From Deltaproteobacteria bacterium (GTDB lineage: Bacteria; Myxococcota_A; Polyangia; Nannocystales; Nannocystaceae), in contig JADJEE010000001.1 of NCBI GenBank assembly GCA_016709225.1, positions 682,001-746,000 of the forward strand: a stretch of DNA of 64,000 nucleotides, given 5' to 3'. The position numbers were made by a program, and so were the translations under genes. The notes beneath the pieces are model-generated. The model saw only the letters and a program-made list of their open reading frames with translations. It was not told where the DNA came from and did not search any database. Below are positions 25,161 through 34,074 of this stretch, piece after piece (within the stretch, counting starts at the first letter, position 1; each line of letters begins with the position of its first letter).

Positions 25161-26555
25161 ATGAACATGATGCGAAGCGTTCTCAGCGTTCAGGGCAGGG
25201 TCGCCGAGGCGTGCGTGGTCGCGGGGGCCGTGCTGCTCACCGGCTGCAACGACGGCACGCCGAACGGCACCGGTGCGGCCGACGGCACCGCCGGCACCGT
25301 GACGATCACGGACAGCGCGAGCGCCAGTGCGACCGATGGCGCGACCACGGGCGACAGCGCGAGCGCGAGCGCGACCGCGGCGACGACGGTGTCGAGCACC
25401 GCGGCCGACTCCGGCAGCGAGGCCGGCGAGACCGCACCGCCGCCGGTGGTGTTCGACGTCGGCGTGCTGCCCGACGTCGGCGTGCCACCGTGTGAAGAGG
25501 GTGGCGGCAAGGGCCCCGAGTTTTCGTTCCTGTGGGCCTCCAACAGCTCGCAGGGCACGATCTCCAAGATCGACACCCAGACCGTCACCGAGGTCGGCCG
25601 CTTCATCACGCGGCCCGACGGCGCCGGCGACCCGTCGCGCACGAGCGTGAGTCAGTCGGGTCATGTCGCGGTGGCGAACCGCGTGGGCGGCGTCACCAAG
25701 ATCTACGCCGACATCTCCTTCTGCGAGGAGAGCAACGGCACCCCCGGCATCCAGACCTCCGACGACAGCACCTACCTCCCGTGGGGCGAAGAGGAGTGCG
25801 TCGCCTGGCACACGCCGTTCAACTACGAGAGCCAGCGCCCGGTCGCGTGGGCCCAGGGCACGCTCGACACCACGACCTGCTCGTACATCAACGAGCGGCT
25901 GTGGACCGCGGGCCGAGTCGGCAACAACTTCGACGTGCTGCTGCTCGACGGCGACACCGGCGTGGTGGTCGATCAGGTCGCGGTGGTCGGCCTGACCAAC
26001 GACTTCTACGGCATGTACGGCGGCGCGGTCGACGGTGACGGCAACTTCTGGGCCTCGACGCTGGGCTCGGGCAACCGTCTCATCCGCGTCGACATCGACA
26101 CCATGGACTACGAGATCTGGAACACGCCGGTCGGGCCGCACTGGTACGGCATGACGGTCGACGACCAGAACAACGTGTGGCTGTGCTCGAGCGACGCGGC
26201 GCGCTTCGACTACGCGACCGCCACGTTCACGCAGGCGACCGTCGGCGGCTGGACCGGCTGCATGGCCGAGCGCGGCGAAGATGGTCTGCTGTGGATGGCG
26301 TCGGGCAACAGCCTGGTCGGGGTCAACCGCGAGACCCTGGCGGTCGACGCCAACTGGCCGGTGCCGGGCTCGTACGGCGTGAGCATCGACTTCTACGGCT
26401 ACGTGTGGACGGTCGAGAACGGCAACGGCGCGCACCGGCTCGATCCCAGCGACGGCTCCGTGACCTCGTACAACGGCCTCTCGGGCGCGTACACGTACAG
26501 CGACATGACCGGCTACGCGCTCACGAACGCCGGCGGCGGCGTGCCGAGCGGTTGA
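25161..26555 (+). CDS. Secreted propeller-like lipoprotein
   Basis: 464 residues with a long signal region ending in VAGAVLLTGC (lipobox). A Thr/Ser/Ala-rich linker of about 60 residues (TITDSASASATDGATTGD) follows. The rest holds repeated blade-like segments with SSQGTISKIDTQTVTEVGRF, GNFWASTLGSGNRLIRVDI, NNVWLCSSDAARFD and GLLWMASGNSLVGVN, as in NHL or Vgb-type beta-propellers. Four or five Cys suggest disulfides. No catalytic residues are recognised; it probably binds something at the cell surface. Starts at 25143 and 25167 are alternatives. Confidence 0.75.
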   Translation: MNMMRSVLSVQGRVAEACVVAGAVLLTGCNDGTPNGTGAADGTAGTVTITDSASASATDGATTGDSASASATAATTVSSTAADSGSEAGETAPPPVVFDVGVLPDVGVPPCEEGGGKGPEFSFLWASNSSQGTISKIDTQTVTEVGRFITRPDGAGDPSRTSVSQSGHVAVANRVGGVTKIYADISFCEESNGTPGIQTSDDSTYLPWGEEECVAWHTPFNYESQRPVAWAQGTLDTTTCSYINERLWTAGRVGNNFDVLLLDGDTGVVVDQVAVVGLTNDFYGMYGGAVDGDGNFWASTLGSGNRLIRVDIDTMDYEIWNTPVGPHWYGMTVDDQNNVWLCSSDAARFDYATATFTQATVGGWTGCMAERGEDGLLWMASGNSLVGVNRETLAVDANWPVPGSYGVSIDFYGYVWTVENGNGAHRLDPSDGSVTSYNGLSGAYTYSDMTGYALTNAGGGVPSG

Positions 26556-26601
26556 TCGGTCGCGGCCGCGACGTGGGCCGCCGCGCGCGACCCACGTCGG
26601 T

Positions 26602-27762
26602 CTAGTCCCAGTAGTAGTAGTGATCGCCCGGTGTCAGATCGACGTGCACGTGGTTGTCGTGCGCGTCGTTGTACTCGGGCGTGAGGATGATGTTCCAGAT
26701 CGACATGTCCCACAGCGCATCGGTGATGTCGCGCAGCCACGAGCCGCCCGCGGTCACTGGCGCGTCGACGAAGTCCTCCCAGTCGTCGATCACCGTGTAG
26801 GCGCTGCCGTCGTCGAGGGTGAAGCCGTAGATGTCGATCGCGTTGGCGTAGGCGTGCTGCGAGAGCGTGCTGGTGCCGGCGATCGGGCGACAGTTGTAGG
26901 TGCCGTAGTGGACGAACTCGACCGCGCCGAGCGACGCCGCGACCTCGGCGGTCTGCGCGGTGGCGACCGCGGCCGCGCAGCCGAGCAGCACGCCCGCGGG
27001 CGCGTCGGAATCGACGTAGCGCAGCGCGACGCCGGGGTAGGGCTCGACGAGGATCACCGGCTCGTCGATCGTGCACGTGAGATCGGGATAGCCATCCGGG
27101 TGCTCGGGCGGGTGCAACGTCGGTTGCCACGCGGCCCCCAGCGCGTCGAGCTGGGCGCCGCAGGCCGACAGCGGCGGTGCGAACGGCTCGGGCACGCACA
27201 CGCCCGCGCCCGCGGAGGGATCGGCGTAGCGCTCGAGCGGCGCGCAGGCGTAGCCATCGCGGCAGCCGTTGCCGCCGAGCAACGCGGCGTCGCACTTCGA
27301 GAGGCAACGCCCGGCCGAGGCCAACCCGACGTCGGCCGCGTCGATGCAGAAGGTCTCGGGCACGCCGTCGAGGTCGGGGCACAGCCCCTCGCACGGCAGC
27401 GAGCAGGTGCCGCAGGGGAAGCCTTCGTCTTCCCGCAGGCATAGCCCGCCGTCGTAGCTGCACTCGCCGTCGTCGAGGCATGGCGCGCCGATCCACGTGG
27501 TCGACCACGGCGAGCAGTCGAAGTGCGGCTCGCCGGTGCTGCTGTCGCCGCTCTCGTCGAGCGCGGTGGTGTCGTCGCTGTCGGCCGCGCTGCTCGAGCC
27601 CGGCGCGTCGGTGTCGCTGCCCGTGGTGTCGTCGGGTCCGACGCCGGACGCGGTGCCGTCGTCGTCGCTCGCGCTCATCCACGCCTGCGTCGCGGCTTCG
27701 TTGGTGTCGCCGCCGCAGGCGAGCGGCACGCACAGCACGAGGACGAGGTGGCGGCGGCGCAT
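26602..27762 (-). CDS. Extensin-like/VanY-type lipoprotein
   Basis: 386 residues with signal RRRHLVLVLCVPLAC and a Cys lipobox, an acidic Ser/Thr/Asp linker, and a Cys-rich module (CLDDGECSYDGGLC, CGTCSLPCEGLCP). The C-terminal 180 residues carry SQHAYANAIDIYGF and NDAHDNHVHVDLTPG. These match the extensin-like C-terminal/DD-carboxypeptidase-like domain, in which His and Asp bind zinc, so it may act on peptidoglycan peptides. The activity is inferred from motif order. The gene begins 23 bases downstream of the RCC1 lipoprotein stop on the same strand. Confidence 0.78.
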   Translation of the reverse strand: MRRRHLVLVLCVPLACGGDTNEAATQAWMSASDDDGTASGVGPDDTTGSDTDAPGSSSAADSDDTTALDESGDSSTGEPHFDCSPWSTTWIGAPCLDDGECSYDGGLCLREDEGFPCGTCSLPCEGLCPDLDGVPETFCIDAADVGLASAGRCLSKCDAALLGGNGCRDGYACAPLERYADPSAGAGVCVPEPFAPPLSACGAQLDALGAAWQPTLHPPEHPDGYPDLTCTIDEPVILVEPYPGVALRYVDSDAPAGVLLGCAAAVATAQTAEVAASLGAVEFVHYGTYNCRPIAGTSTLSQHAYANAIDIYGFTLDDGSAYTVIDDWEDFVDAPVTAGGSWLRDITDALWDMSIWNIILTPEYNDAHDNHVHVDLTPGDHYYYWD

Positions 27763-27785
27763 CAGAGCGACGCTACCACGGCGCG

Positions 27786-29375
27786 TCACCACACCGAGAC
27801 GTCGCCGACGTCAGCCGGGGTCTGGTCGCGGCCGATGTCGTCGGTGCTGGCGTAGCCGAGCTGCCCCGAGCCGCCCAGGCCCCAACAGCGGATCGCGAGC
27901 GTGTCGAGGATGACGCAGGTGTGCGCCGGGCCGCCGCGCAGCGCGACCGCAGTGCCACCCAGCGGGACGTCGCCGAGCTCACCTGCGAGCTGCGGACGCT
28001 CGAGCCACACCTCGCCGAGACCGTAGCCGAGCGGGGCTTGGTCGAGGCCCGACGCGCGACCCCAGCACACCACGCCGCCGTCGTGTCGCACCGCGCAGCT
28101 CGAGGTATCGCCCACACCGAGACCGAGCACCGGGCCGCCGACGTCGATCGACGGCTGCGCCGCGAGGGTGTTGCGGGCGACCGCGATGCCGAGGCCGCTG
28201 CGGTACGCGTCGCCCCAGCACTTCGCGCCACCGTCGTCGAGCACCACGCAGCCGTTGTCGGGCCACGTCCGCACCGAGATCGCGGTGCCGCCGGCATCGA
28301 TCGCGGGGATCGACGACGGCAGCTCGTCGTCCCCGATCGGTGCGCCGTCGTTGTGGCCCCACAGGCGCACGGTCCCGTCGTCGAGCACGACCGCGGACCC
28401 GTCGACGCCGACGTCGAGCTGCACCGCGAGCGTGCCGAGCGAGACGTCACCGCCCGCGCCCGCGGCATCGACGTTGCCGACGTCATAGACGCCCGGGTAG
28501 CCCAGCTGGCCGGAGGTGTTGCTGCCGAAGCAGCGCACGGTGCCGCCTTCGAGCATCGCGCAGCCGTGCCAGTAGCCCACGCCGATCTGCACCGCGCGCC
28601 CGCCCAGGTCGAGCAGCGGCGACTCGGCCGCGGTGGCGAGGGCGTCACCGCCCAAGACCCACCCGGCCGCGTCGCCCCAACAGCGCACGTCGCCGCCCAC
28701 GAGCAGCGCGCACGCCATCAGTGCACCGGTCTCGATCTGTGCGACCAGCCCGCCGGTGTCGACTTCGGGCACCTCGGAGGGATGCTCGTCGTCGCCGATG
28801 GGATCCGAGATACCCACGCCCAGCTGGAACGCCGAGTTGCCGCCCCAACAGCGCAGCGCGCCTTGGTTGGTCGAGCAGGTGTAGTCGATGCCGAGCGAGA
28901 GCGAGCGCAGGCTCAGCGTGCAGGTGGTGGTGCAGCCGTCGTAGTCGTCGAGGTTGCCATCGTCGCAATCCTCGCCGTCCTCGAGCCAGAGGTTGCCGCA
29001 GACGGGCTCGGGCGAGGGGGCACCGGAGCTGCTGGCGTCGGAGGAGGTGGAGGTGGAGGTGGAGGTGGAGGTGGAGGTCGACTCGGCGGCCGTGGTGGTG
29101 GTGGCCTCGGTCGCGCCTCGCGTGGCACCCGAGGGATCGCTCGTGTCCGTCGAGGATCCGGGGCCGCTGCTCGCGGTGACGCTTGCGCCGGCGTCGGACG
29201 CGTCCAGCGAGTTCGGGAAGACCGCGGTCGTGGCCATGGTGGTCGATGTCTCGCCATCGGCGTCTGCCGACGTCGACGCGACGAGACGCGTGCACGCAGG
29301 GGCCGTGATCCCGAACCAGCATGACGCCGTGGCGGTGACGAGGCGATGCCTGGACGCAGACATGGAGCGCTTCAT
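27786..29375 (-). CDS. RCC1-repeat lipoprotein with Cys-rich DUF4215-type module
   Basis: 529 residues. The N-terminal signal region ends near GITAPAC. A Ser/Thr linker follows, including a run of alternating Ser-Thr encoded by GGAGGT hexamers read on the other strand. A VCGNLWLEDGEDCDDGN module resembles the myxococcal Cys-rich repeat DUF4215. The rest consists of about six RCC1-type units with C[W/F]G and QLG, for example RCWGGNSAFQLGVG, RCFGSNTSGQLGYP and KCWGDAYRSGLG, which build a seven-bladed-type propeller. It is probably a surface binding protein. ATG 29375 overlaps the previous stop by four bases (ATGA). Confidence 0.85.
   Translation of the reverse strand: MKRSMSASRHRLVTATASCWFGITAPACTRLVASTSADADGETSTTMATTAVFPNSLDASDAGASVTASSGPGSSTDTSDPSGATRGATEATTTTAAESTSTSTSTSTSTSSDASSSGAPSPEPVCGNLWLEDGEDCDDGNLDDYDGCTTTCTLSLRSLSLGIDYTCSTNQGALRCWGGNSAFQLGVGISDPIGDDEHPSEVPEVDTGGLVAQIETGALMACALLVGGDVRCWGDAAGWVLGGDALATAAESPLLDLGGRAVQIGVGYWHGCAMLEGGTVRCFGSNTSGQLGYPGVYDVGNVDAAGAGGDVSLGTLAVQLDVGVDGSAVVLDDGTVRLWGHNDGAPIGDDELPSSIPAIDAGGTAISVRTWPDNGCVVLDDGGAKCWGDAYRSGLGIAVARNTLAAQPSIDVGGPVLGLGVGDTSSCAVRHDGGVVCWGRASGLDQAPLGYGLGEVWLERPQLAGELGDVPLGGTAVALRGGPAHTCVILDTLAIRCWGLGGSGQLGYASTDDIGRDQTPADVGDVSVW
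29047..29083 (+). repeat. GGAGGT hexamer tandem repeat
   Basis: About six copies of a 6-bp unit encode the Ser-Thr run of the RCC1 lipoprotein linker on the minus strand. The unit length keeps the frame. Confidence 0.85.
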
Positions 29376-29977
29376 GGACTGCCGCCGTCGCTTCCCGATC
29401 GCGGAGATCCTGACGCACTGCCGGCACTGCCAGTAAGCTCGCCGATATCAACTGATCGCGTGATCGAGAATATGTAGTCGCCATCGCCGGAGATGCTGAC
29501 CAGCGCTTGGCCGATTCGGAGCGGGCGCGCGCCGAGCCAGTCGAGCACAGTCTGCACTTCCCCCGGATCGAGCACAGGCGAGGCGGTCGCTGGCCCCTGC
29601 TCGCGACTGTCTCCGGGGCTGTCGAAGTACTTGCGGTGGAGCTGCGCGAGGGCCGGCAGCGAGTCGACGAGCAACAGGTCGTCTGGCGTCCACGCCGAGG
29701 GGCGGCTGCGCACATGGAGCGTGCGTCGTAGGCGGCGGGAGAAGAGTGAACGCGGGGACCTCCAAGCTTCCACGATCGAGGGCTGCAGGTGCCGCACGCA
29801 CTCGTCGTAGTCGGGCGGCCGGGGGCCAGCTTCAATTTGGTCGATCGTCGGCTCCCAATAGTCGAGCAGGTAGTGGAAGGCGTCTCGATTCGTGGGGATG
29901 GCTACTTCGACGCCCCCCACGCCCCCCACGCCCCCCACGCCCCCCGCGTGTCGGTCCGGGGACGTCACCTGGTCCAC
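29372..29977 (-). CDS. Hypothetical protein with repeated GTG/GGGGGG start region
   Basis: 201 residues if started at GTG 29977, or about 180 if one of the later in-frame GTG codons is used. The N-terminus is GGVGGVGGVGGVEV, encoded by a 9-bp tandem repeat in which each GTG is preceded by GGGGGG, so several starts are possible. The body is soluble (DAFHYLLDYWEPTIDQIEAG, LLLVDSLPALAQLHRKYFD, LGARPLRIGQALVSISGDG). I do not recognise a family. Its start overlaps the restored end of the upstream frameshifted gene (29965) and its stop overlaps the RCC1 start, which argues that it is a real member of the run. Confidence 0.6.
   Translation of the reverse strand: MDQVTSPDRHAGGVGGVGGVGGVEVAIPTNRDAFHYLLDYWEPTIDQIEAGPRPPDYDECVRHLQPSIVEAWRSPRSLFSRRLRRTLHVRSRPSAWTPDDLLLVDSLPALAQLHRKYFDSPGDSREQGPATASPVLDPGEVQTVLDWLGARPLRIGQALVSISGDGDYIFSITRSVDIGELTGSAGSASGSPRSGSDGGSP
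29917..29946. repeat. 9-bp tandem repeat CCCCCCACG at a start region
   Basis: Three to four copies on the plus strand (GGGGGGCGT units on minus) lie at the 5' end of the hypothetical gene. Copy-number change would keep frame but change the number of GTG starts and SD-like G-runs. Confidence 0.85.
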
Positions 29978-30493
29978 CAGTCCTTCATCTTGCGCTGTGC
30001 GTGCTCCTCAGCTACGTCCAGTTCGCGTTGTCGGCCTTCGAAGTAGTATTCGGGCAGTCCTATGCCCACCAGGAAGGTGCAACTTCGTGGAGCGCGCCAG
30101 CCCGCGCCAGGACATCCCATCATGTTCCTCCAAATCTGCGCCGATCGGGACCCCGTTCCGAAAATGCTCGACGACCCGACACTCACCTAGCAATAACCCC
30201 GCGGCCGCGGCCCTGATACTACTCCACGTCGCAGGCGAGTTCAGTGGAAAATACTCAATCCAGAGCGACGTACCAACTCCGAGGCACAGTGCGTCATCCT
30301 GAAGTTGGAGCAGCACGGCAAAAGGCAGTGCCTCCTGTTCCGGTAACAGAAATTCCGTCACGACAAGGCCTCGCCGAGCAGTCTCCCACTGGCCAACCAC
30401 GTCGGGCGCAATCGAGAGGATCTGGTCCACCAGATCGGCGAATGCTCGTTCGAAAGCTCTAGATGCGACGGTGGTCACGTGCCGCCCCACCAT
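29965..30493 (-). pseudogene. Immunity-like gene with frameshift, partner of Rhs tail
   Basis: The first frame (ATG 30493) runs 161 residues to 30008 but becomes Arg/Thr-rich noise after STKLHL. A second frame on the same strand continues with protein-like sequence, FLVGIGLPEYYFEGRQREL then EEHAQRKMKDWWTR, to a stop at 29965. Joining them needs one extra base near 30075-30080. The restored protein of about 175 residues is acidic and compact (QLQDDALCLGVGTSLWIEYFPL), as expected of an immunity protein. It starts 16 bases inside the Rhs gene end. Either a sequencing error or a real inactivating shift is possible. The local GC content is lower than in neighbours, suggesting transfer. Confidence 0.6.
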
Positions 30494-32319
30494 GAACGTG
30501 GGTATGCCAAGATGTCGATGTGCCGTACGTTCGGCTTTGTGCCGAGTGCGATGCGCAGCACATGGCTGCCTTCCTTTCCAGACCCTGACCAACCCCAGCC
30601 GAATCTCAGGCGGTCCCAGCGGTTCAACAGACCTCCGTTCTTGAACCCACGCCCGAGCAGCCAGCCCGGCAACTTGGGATGCAAGTTCAACGCCTGGTGG
30701 GCGATCCCGGCAACCTCCCCCGCCAGGAACCCGTTCGAACACTTGTCGACCACGTCGTCGACGTCGAGCAGACGACGGGCAGCTCCGGAGAGACTGAAGT
30801 TCGTGAACGGCACGCCCGACAGTGTGTCGCCAAAACCAGCTGAGAAGTCCGAGATGCTCGTGACAAACTGGGCCGAGCTGTCCCAGGCCCCGAACAGAAA
30901 CAGCCCGCTTGGATCGATCCCGTTGACCGGATCTCCCCCGACATACGCGTAGAGGTTGGAGTCGCCGCCGTCGAAGCCGATCGGATCCTTCGTGGTCCAG
31001 CGCCCGGCAGCGGGATCGTAGTCGCGCAGGCCGAAGCGGACGAGGCCTGTGTCGTGGTCGTAGTGGCCGCCCGCGAAGCCGAAGGGCTGGAAGCCGGGAC
31101 TGGTGTCGTGGGTGACGACGCCCCAGGGGTCGTAGTCGAGCCGCTGCGCGACGGTACCCGTCGCGACGTCGACGACGAGCCGGACGCTGCCGATGTGGTC
31201 GGTCAGGAGGCGATAGGTGACGCCGCCCTTCTCCATGTAGTCGGGCACGTGGGCACGGGACGCATAGACGAAGCGAGAGACGATCGCGCCGGTGGCGTCG
31301 AGCTCGGCGACCGGGCCGAGTTGCTGGCCATATAGCCAACCGGCGACAACGTCACCGTCGATCTCCTTGCCGATCCGCCGCCCGGCGGCGTCGATGGTGT
31401 AGCCGACGTCGGTTCCGTCCGGTCGAGTGACCTCGAGCAGGCCGCCGAGCTCATGGTAGACGAAGCCCGTGACCTCGCTGGTGACCACGTCGGTGCGGCT
31501 CGCGAGCTCGCCGGCCGCGTTGAACACGAAGTCGAGGTCGCCGTCCTCGATGAGTCGGTCTTGGTCGTCGTGATACGACGTGCGCGTGCCGTTGCTGGTC
31601 GTGAGGGCGATGCGGTTGCCGTTGTCGTCGTAGTCGGCGTCGAAGGCGGGCAGGCCGTCCCGCTCGACGGTGTCGAGGCGACCGGCCCCGTCGTAGGTGT
31701 AGCTCTCGACCGTGGTCACGCCGCCGACGGTCTCGGTCTTCGAGAGCAGCCGGCCCAGCGCGTCGCGCGTGAAGGCGATCTCGTAGAGGCCATTGCCGGC
31801 ATGCGCGTACGCCAGCGCGGACACCTCGGCGTGGCTCGAGTACGTCACGAGGCTCGTGACGTCTCCCAGCGTGGTCCCGATGACGGCACCGAGCACGGGG
31901 TCGCGCGTGATCGACTCCTCGCCGGCCTCGATCAGGAGGTCGTCGTGATCAAAGCCGTAAGCGATCGTCGACGCGCCCACCACGCTCTCGGTGGCGAGCA
32001 AGAAGTCGTTGCCGTAGCTGAACTGCACCTCCCCGGCGAACGACACCGAACGTTCGACCCCGCGAAGCAGCGGGCCATCCCACGTGAACTCGGTGGTTCC
32101 GCCGTGGGACTCGGTGAACGAGCGCAGTTGGCCGGTGCCCCAATCGTCCAGTACACGATCGCCCCCGTCGAGCAGCATCCGATCGCGTCGCCCCGCAGCG
32201 TGCTCGCGCGGCGTCCCGCGGACGCTGACCATGCCATCGCGACCCAGGGCACGTCCCGGTCGGCCCGGAGGCGTCGCGCCCAGGCGTTCGCCGTCGGTAT
32301 CGTCGTCGAGCTCGGGCAC
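30475..32319 (-). CDS. Rhs/YD-repeat protein, short form with C-terminal toxin-like tail
   Basis: 614 residues. Rhs proteins usually exceed 1000 residues and have an N-terminal delivery domain; this one starts at GTG 32319 and its first 75 residues do not look like Rhs repeats, so it may be a 5'-truncated copy. From about residue 75 there are YD-repeats (YTYDGAGRLDTVERDG, YDDNGNRIALTTSNG). The core FGFAGGHYDHDTGLVRFGLRDY ... DPSG is canonical and ends at about residue 472. The 142-residue tail (30478-30903) is unrelated to repeats. Its last 55 residues contain NGGLLNRWDRLRFGWGWSG and HVLRIALGTKPNVRHIDIL, a pattern I recall from Rhs C-termini of unassigned toxin type. The following gene overlaps its end and could be immunity. 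Toxicity is inferred. Confidence 0.8.
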   Translation of the reverse strand: MPELDDDTDGERLGATPPGRPGRALGRDGMVSVRGTPREHAAGRRDRMLLDGGDRVLDDWGTGQLRSFTESHGGTTEFTWDGPLLRGVERSVSFAGEVQFSYGNDFLLATESVVGASTIAYGFDHDDLLIEAGEESITRDPVLGAVIGTTLGDVTSLVTYSSHAEVSALAYAHAGNGLYEIAFTRDALGRLLSKTETVGGVTTVESYTYDGAGRLDTVERDGLPAFDADYDDNGNRIALTTSNGTRTSYHDDQDRLIEDGDLDFVFNAAGELASRTDVVTSEVTGFVYHELGGLLEVTRPDGTDVGYTIDAAGRRIGKEIDGDVVAGWLYGQQLGPVAELDATGAIVSRFVYASRAHVPDYMEKGGVTYRLLTDHIGSVRLVVDVATGTVAQRLDYDPWGVVTHDTSPGFQPFGFAGGHYDHDTGLVRFGLRDYDPAAGRWTTKDPIGFDGGDSNLYAYVGGDPVNGIDPSGLFLFGAWDSSAQFVTSISDFSAGFGDTLSGVPFTNFSLSGAARRLLDVDDVVDKCSNGFLAGEVAGIAHQALNLHPKLPGWLLGRGFKNGGLLNRWDRLRFGWGWSGSGKEGSHVLRIALGTKPNVRHIDILAYPRSWWGGT

Positions 32320-32359
32320 GCCGCTGTCCAGACCCTGCGCACAGCGCAGGGGCCCAGGA

Positions 32360-33103
32360 TCATCGTACCCGAAGCGGCGTCACCTCAGCGGGCTCGGCCT
32401 GCGGCGGCGAGAGGACTCGAGCCGCGGGCGCGAACGCAGGGCTCGCGTGCGTGGCGGCTTGGCCGAGGACGATGGGAACGGCAATGGTCACGGCAGCGCC
32501 GTGCGGCCGGGGAAAGCTCCAGCGTCGGACGCGGCGCGCCACGCAGCGGACGACGCTCGACTGCGCCAGCGCTGGCGATGGCCGGACCACGGCCGCGATC
32601 GTGCGCTTGCGTCCGATGCGAAACCGAAGCACGAGCTCACCGTGCAGCCCCGGGTCGCGGCGGAGCGCTTCGCCGTAGCACGCGACGATCTCTCGGAGTC
32701 GTCCCCGCACGATCGCTCGCGCGAGGTGTTCGTGTTCCGCGGCGTCCGACGACGCTCGACCGATGCGGACCCGCGGTACCCAGCGGACGCGCTCGCCGAG
32801 GCCGCCGGTCCCGATCGGCTCGCGCACGAGCTCGTACATCCCGCTGGGCGCGGCCTCGTCCACCCGGGGCGGGCGGGCGCCATCCACGAGCGTGGGCGCG
32901 GGCGTGCTGCGATGCTCGTGGGCGCTGACGATGGTGGGCGGCGGCGCGTCGTCCTCGCGATCGCGGGCGTGTGGCGCACAGGCCGACGCGACCAGCGAGC
33001 CGTCGATCGCGAGCAGTCCGAGCAGCAAGCGCAGGCCGATCCGCCGCGCGGACGAGCCCGTGCACGGCCCGCTGCGACGCGCCGGCGACGTCGCGAGGGC
33101 CAT
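32360..33103 (-). CDS. AgmX/PglI C-terminal domain (TonB-like) protein
   Basis: 247 residues. The N-terminus (ARRIGLRLLLGLLAIDGSLVASAC) is a signal peptide with a possible lipobox. After a Pro/Arg-rich stretch, the C-terminal 95 residues (REIVACYGEALRRDPGLHGELVLRFRIG ... VVRCVARRVRRWSFPRPH) match the AgmX/PglI C-terminal domain, which is TonB-like and found in gliding-motility and envelope proteins of myxobacteria. No membrane-spanning energy-transduction partner is nearby. ATG 33103 is selected over upstream starts because the upstream sequence is not signal-like. It ends 40 bases before the Rhs start. Confidence 0.75.
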   Translation of the reverse strand: MALATSPARRSGPCTGSSARRIGLRLLLGLLAIDGSLVASACAPHARDREDDAPPPTIVSAHEHRSTPAPTLVDGARPPRVDEAAPSGMYELVREPIGTGGLGERVRWVPRVRIGRASSDAAEHEHLARAIVRGRLREIVACYGEALRRDPGLHGELVLRFRIGRKRTIAAVVRPSPALAQSSVVRCVARRVRRWSFPRPHGAAVTIAVPIVLGQAATHASPAFAPAARVLSPPQAEPAEVTPLRVR

Positions 33104-33223
33104 GGCGTCGCGCGGATGCACCGGGACGCAGACCGCGGTGGGTCGAAGAAGTTCCCTGGCGAACAAGGACGGCGCCGCGCTTCGACGCCCGCCGCGGGCT
33201 CGGCCGGCGCTGCGCCCACGGGC

Positions 33224-33913
33224 TCAAGGTGCGTCGGGCGCCGGCATCGGCTGTGCGTCGTCGTGCTCGACGTCGCAGGGCTCGTCGCCGCAGACTTCGG
33301 TGTTGGGCACGCAGCACGCAATCTCGCGCTTGGGCATGTCCCAGCCCGTGCGCGGCCAGTTCGCGCAGAACCTCGTGCACTGCGTCGCGCCGTTGGCCGC
33401 GCACGCGGCCAGTGCCGCGAGCTCGGCCTGCGCATAGTCGTCGCCCACGCCGACGCCCTGTGCGGTGCGCCAGCCGTCGGATGCCGTGGTCTGCTGCGGC
33501 GGGCAATCCTCGGCACCCGTCAGCGGATCATGATAGCCCTGACCGAGGTCGGTGCAGGTGCCCGCAGCCGTGCCGGTGTTGCCGGGGCTGTTCCACTCGC
33601 ACGCGCAGTCCTTGCCGCGCCCCTCGGCGGTCACCGAGATCTTCCCATCGGGTAGCACCGAGGCGAACAGGGGCGTGCACGTAGAGGTCATCGCGCTGCC
33701 GGTGACGCGATAGCTGCAGTCGACGATCTTCAGCTGCTCGCCATCGACGCAGCTGGGCGCCGCGCGGGGTTCGGCGTCGGTGTCGTCGCCGTCTTGGGCG
33801 CCGCTCGACGACGCAGCGTCCTCCTCGAGCTCGACCGGGTCGTGCATACAACCGAGCGACAGCACAGCGCAGAGGGTGAGGAAGGACAGGGGGGAGAGGG
33901 TGGACAGCGACAT
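33224..33913 (-). CDS. Cys-rich lipoprotein
   Basis: 229 residues with signal MSLSTLSPLSFLTLCAVLSLGC, a good lipobox. A short acidic linker precedes a Cys-rich region with some 15 Cys, including KDCACEWNSPGNTG, TCTDLGQGYHDPL, QCTRFCANWPRTGW and ACCVPNTEVCGDEPCDVEH. The start ATG 33913 has GAGGAG upstream at good spacing. Family not recognised. The pattern of disulfides and the lack of catalytic residues suggests an envelope binding protein. Confidence 0.8.
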   Translation of the reverse strand: MSLSTLSPLSFLTLCAVLSLGCMHDPVELEEDAASSSGAQDGDDTDAEPRAAPSCVDGEQLKIVDCSYRVTGSAMTSTCTPLFASVLPDGKISVTAEGRGKDCACEWNSPGNTGTAAGTCTDLGQGYHDPLTGAEDCPPQQTTASDGWRTAQGVGVGDDYAQAELAALAACAANGATQCTRFCANWPRTGWDMPKREIACCVPNTEVCGDEPCDVEHDDAQPMPAPDAP

Positions 33914-34074
33914 GGCGGGTGGCTCCTCGCGCCGGGCGTCGGCGCTCGCCAGGCTCCGTCCGACGAGCGCGGCGAATCGATCACGGCGGATCGATCACGA
34001 TCGCTCGCGGGCGTCGGCGGCCCCGCGCGGCTTCGGCCCCAAGCGCTGGCCTGCTATCGTGGCGAGCGATCGTC

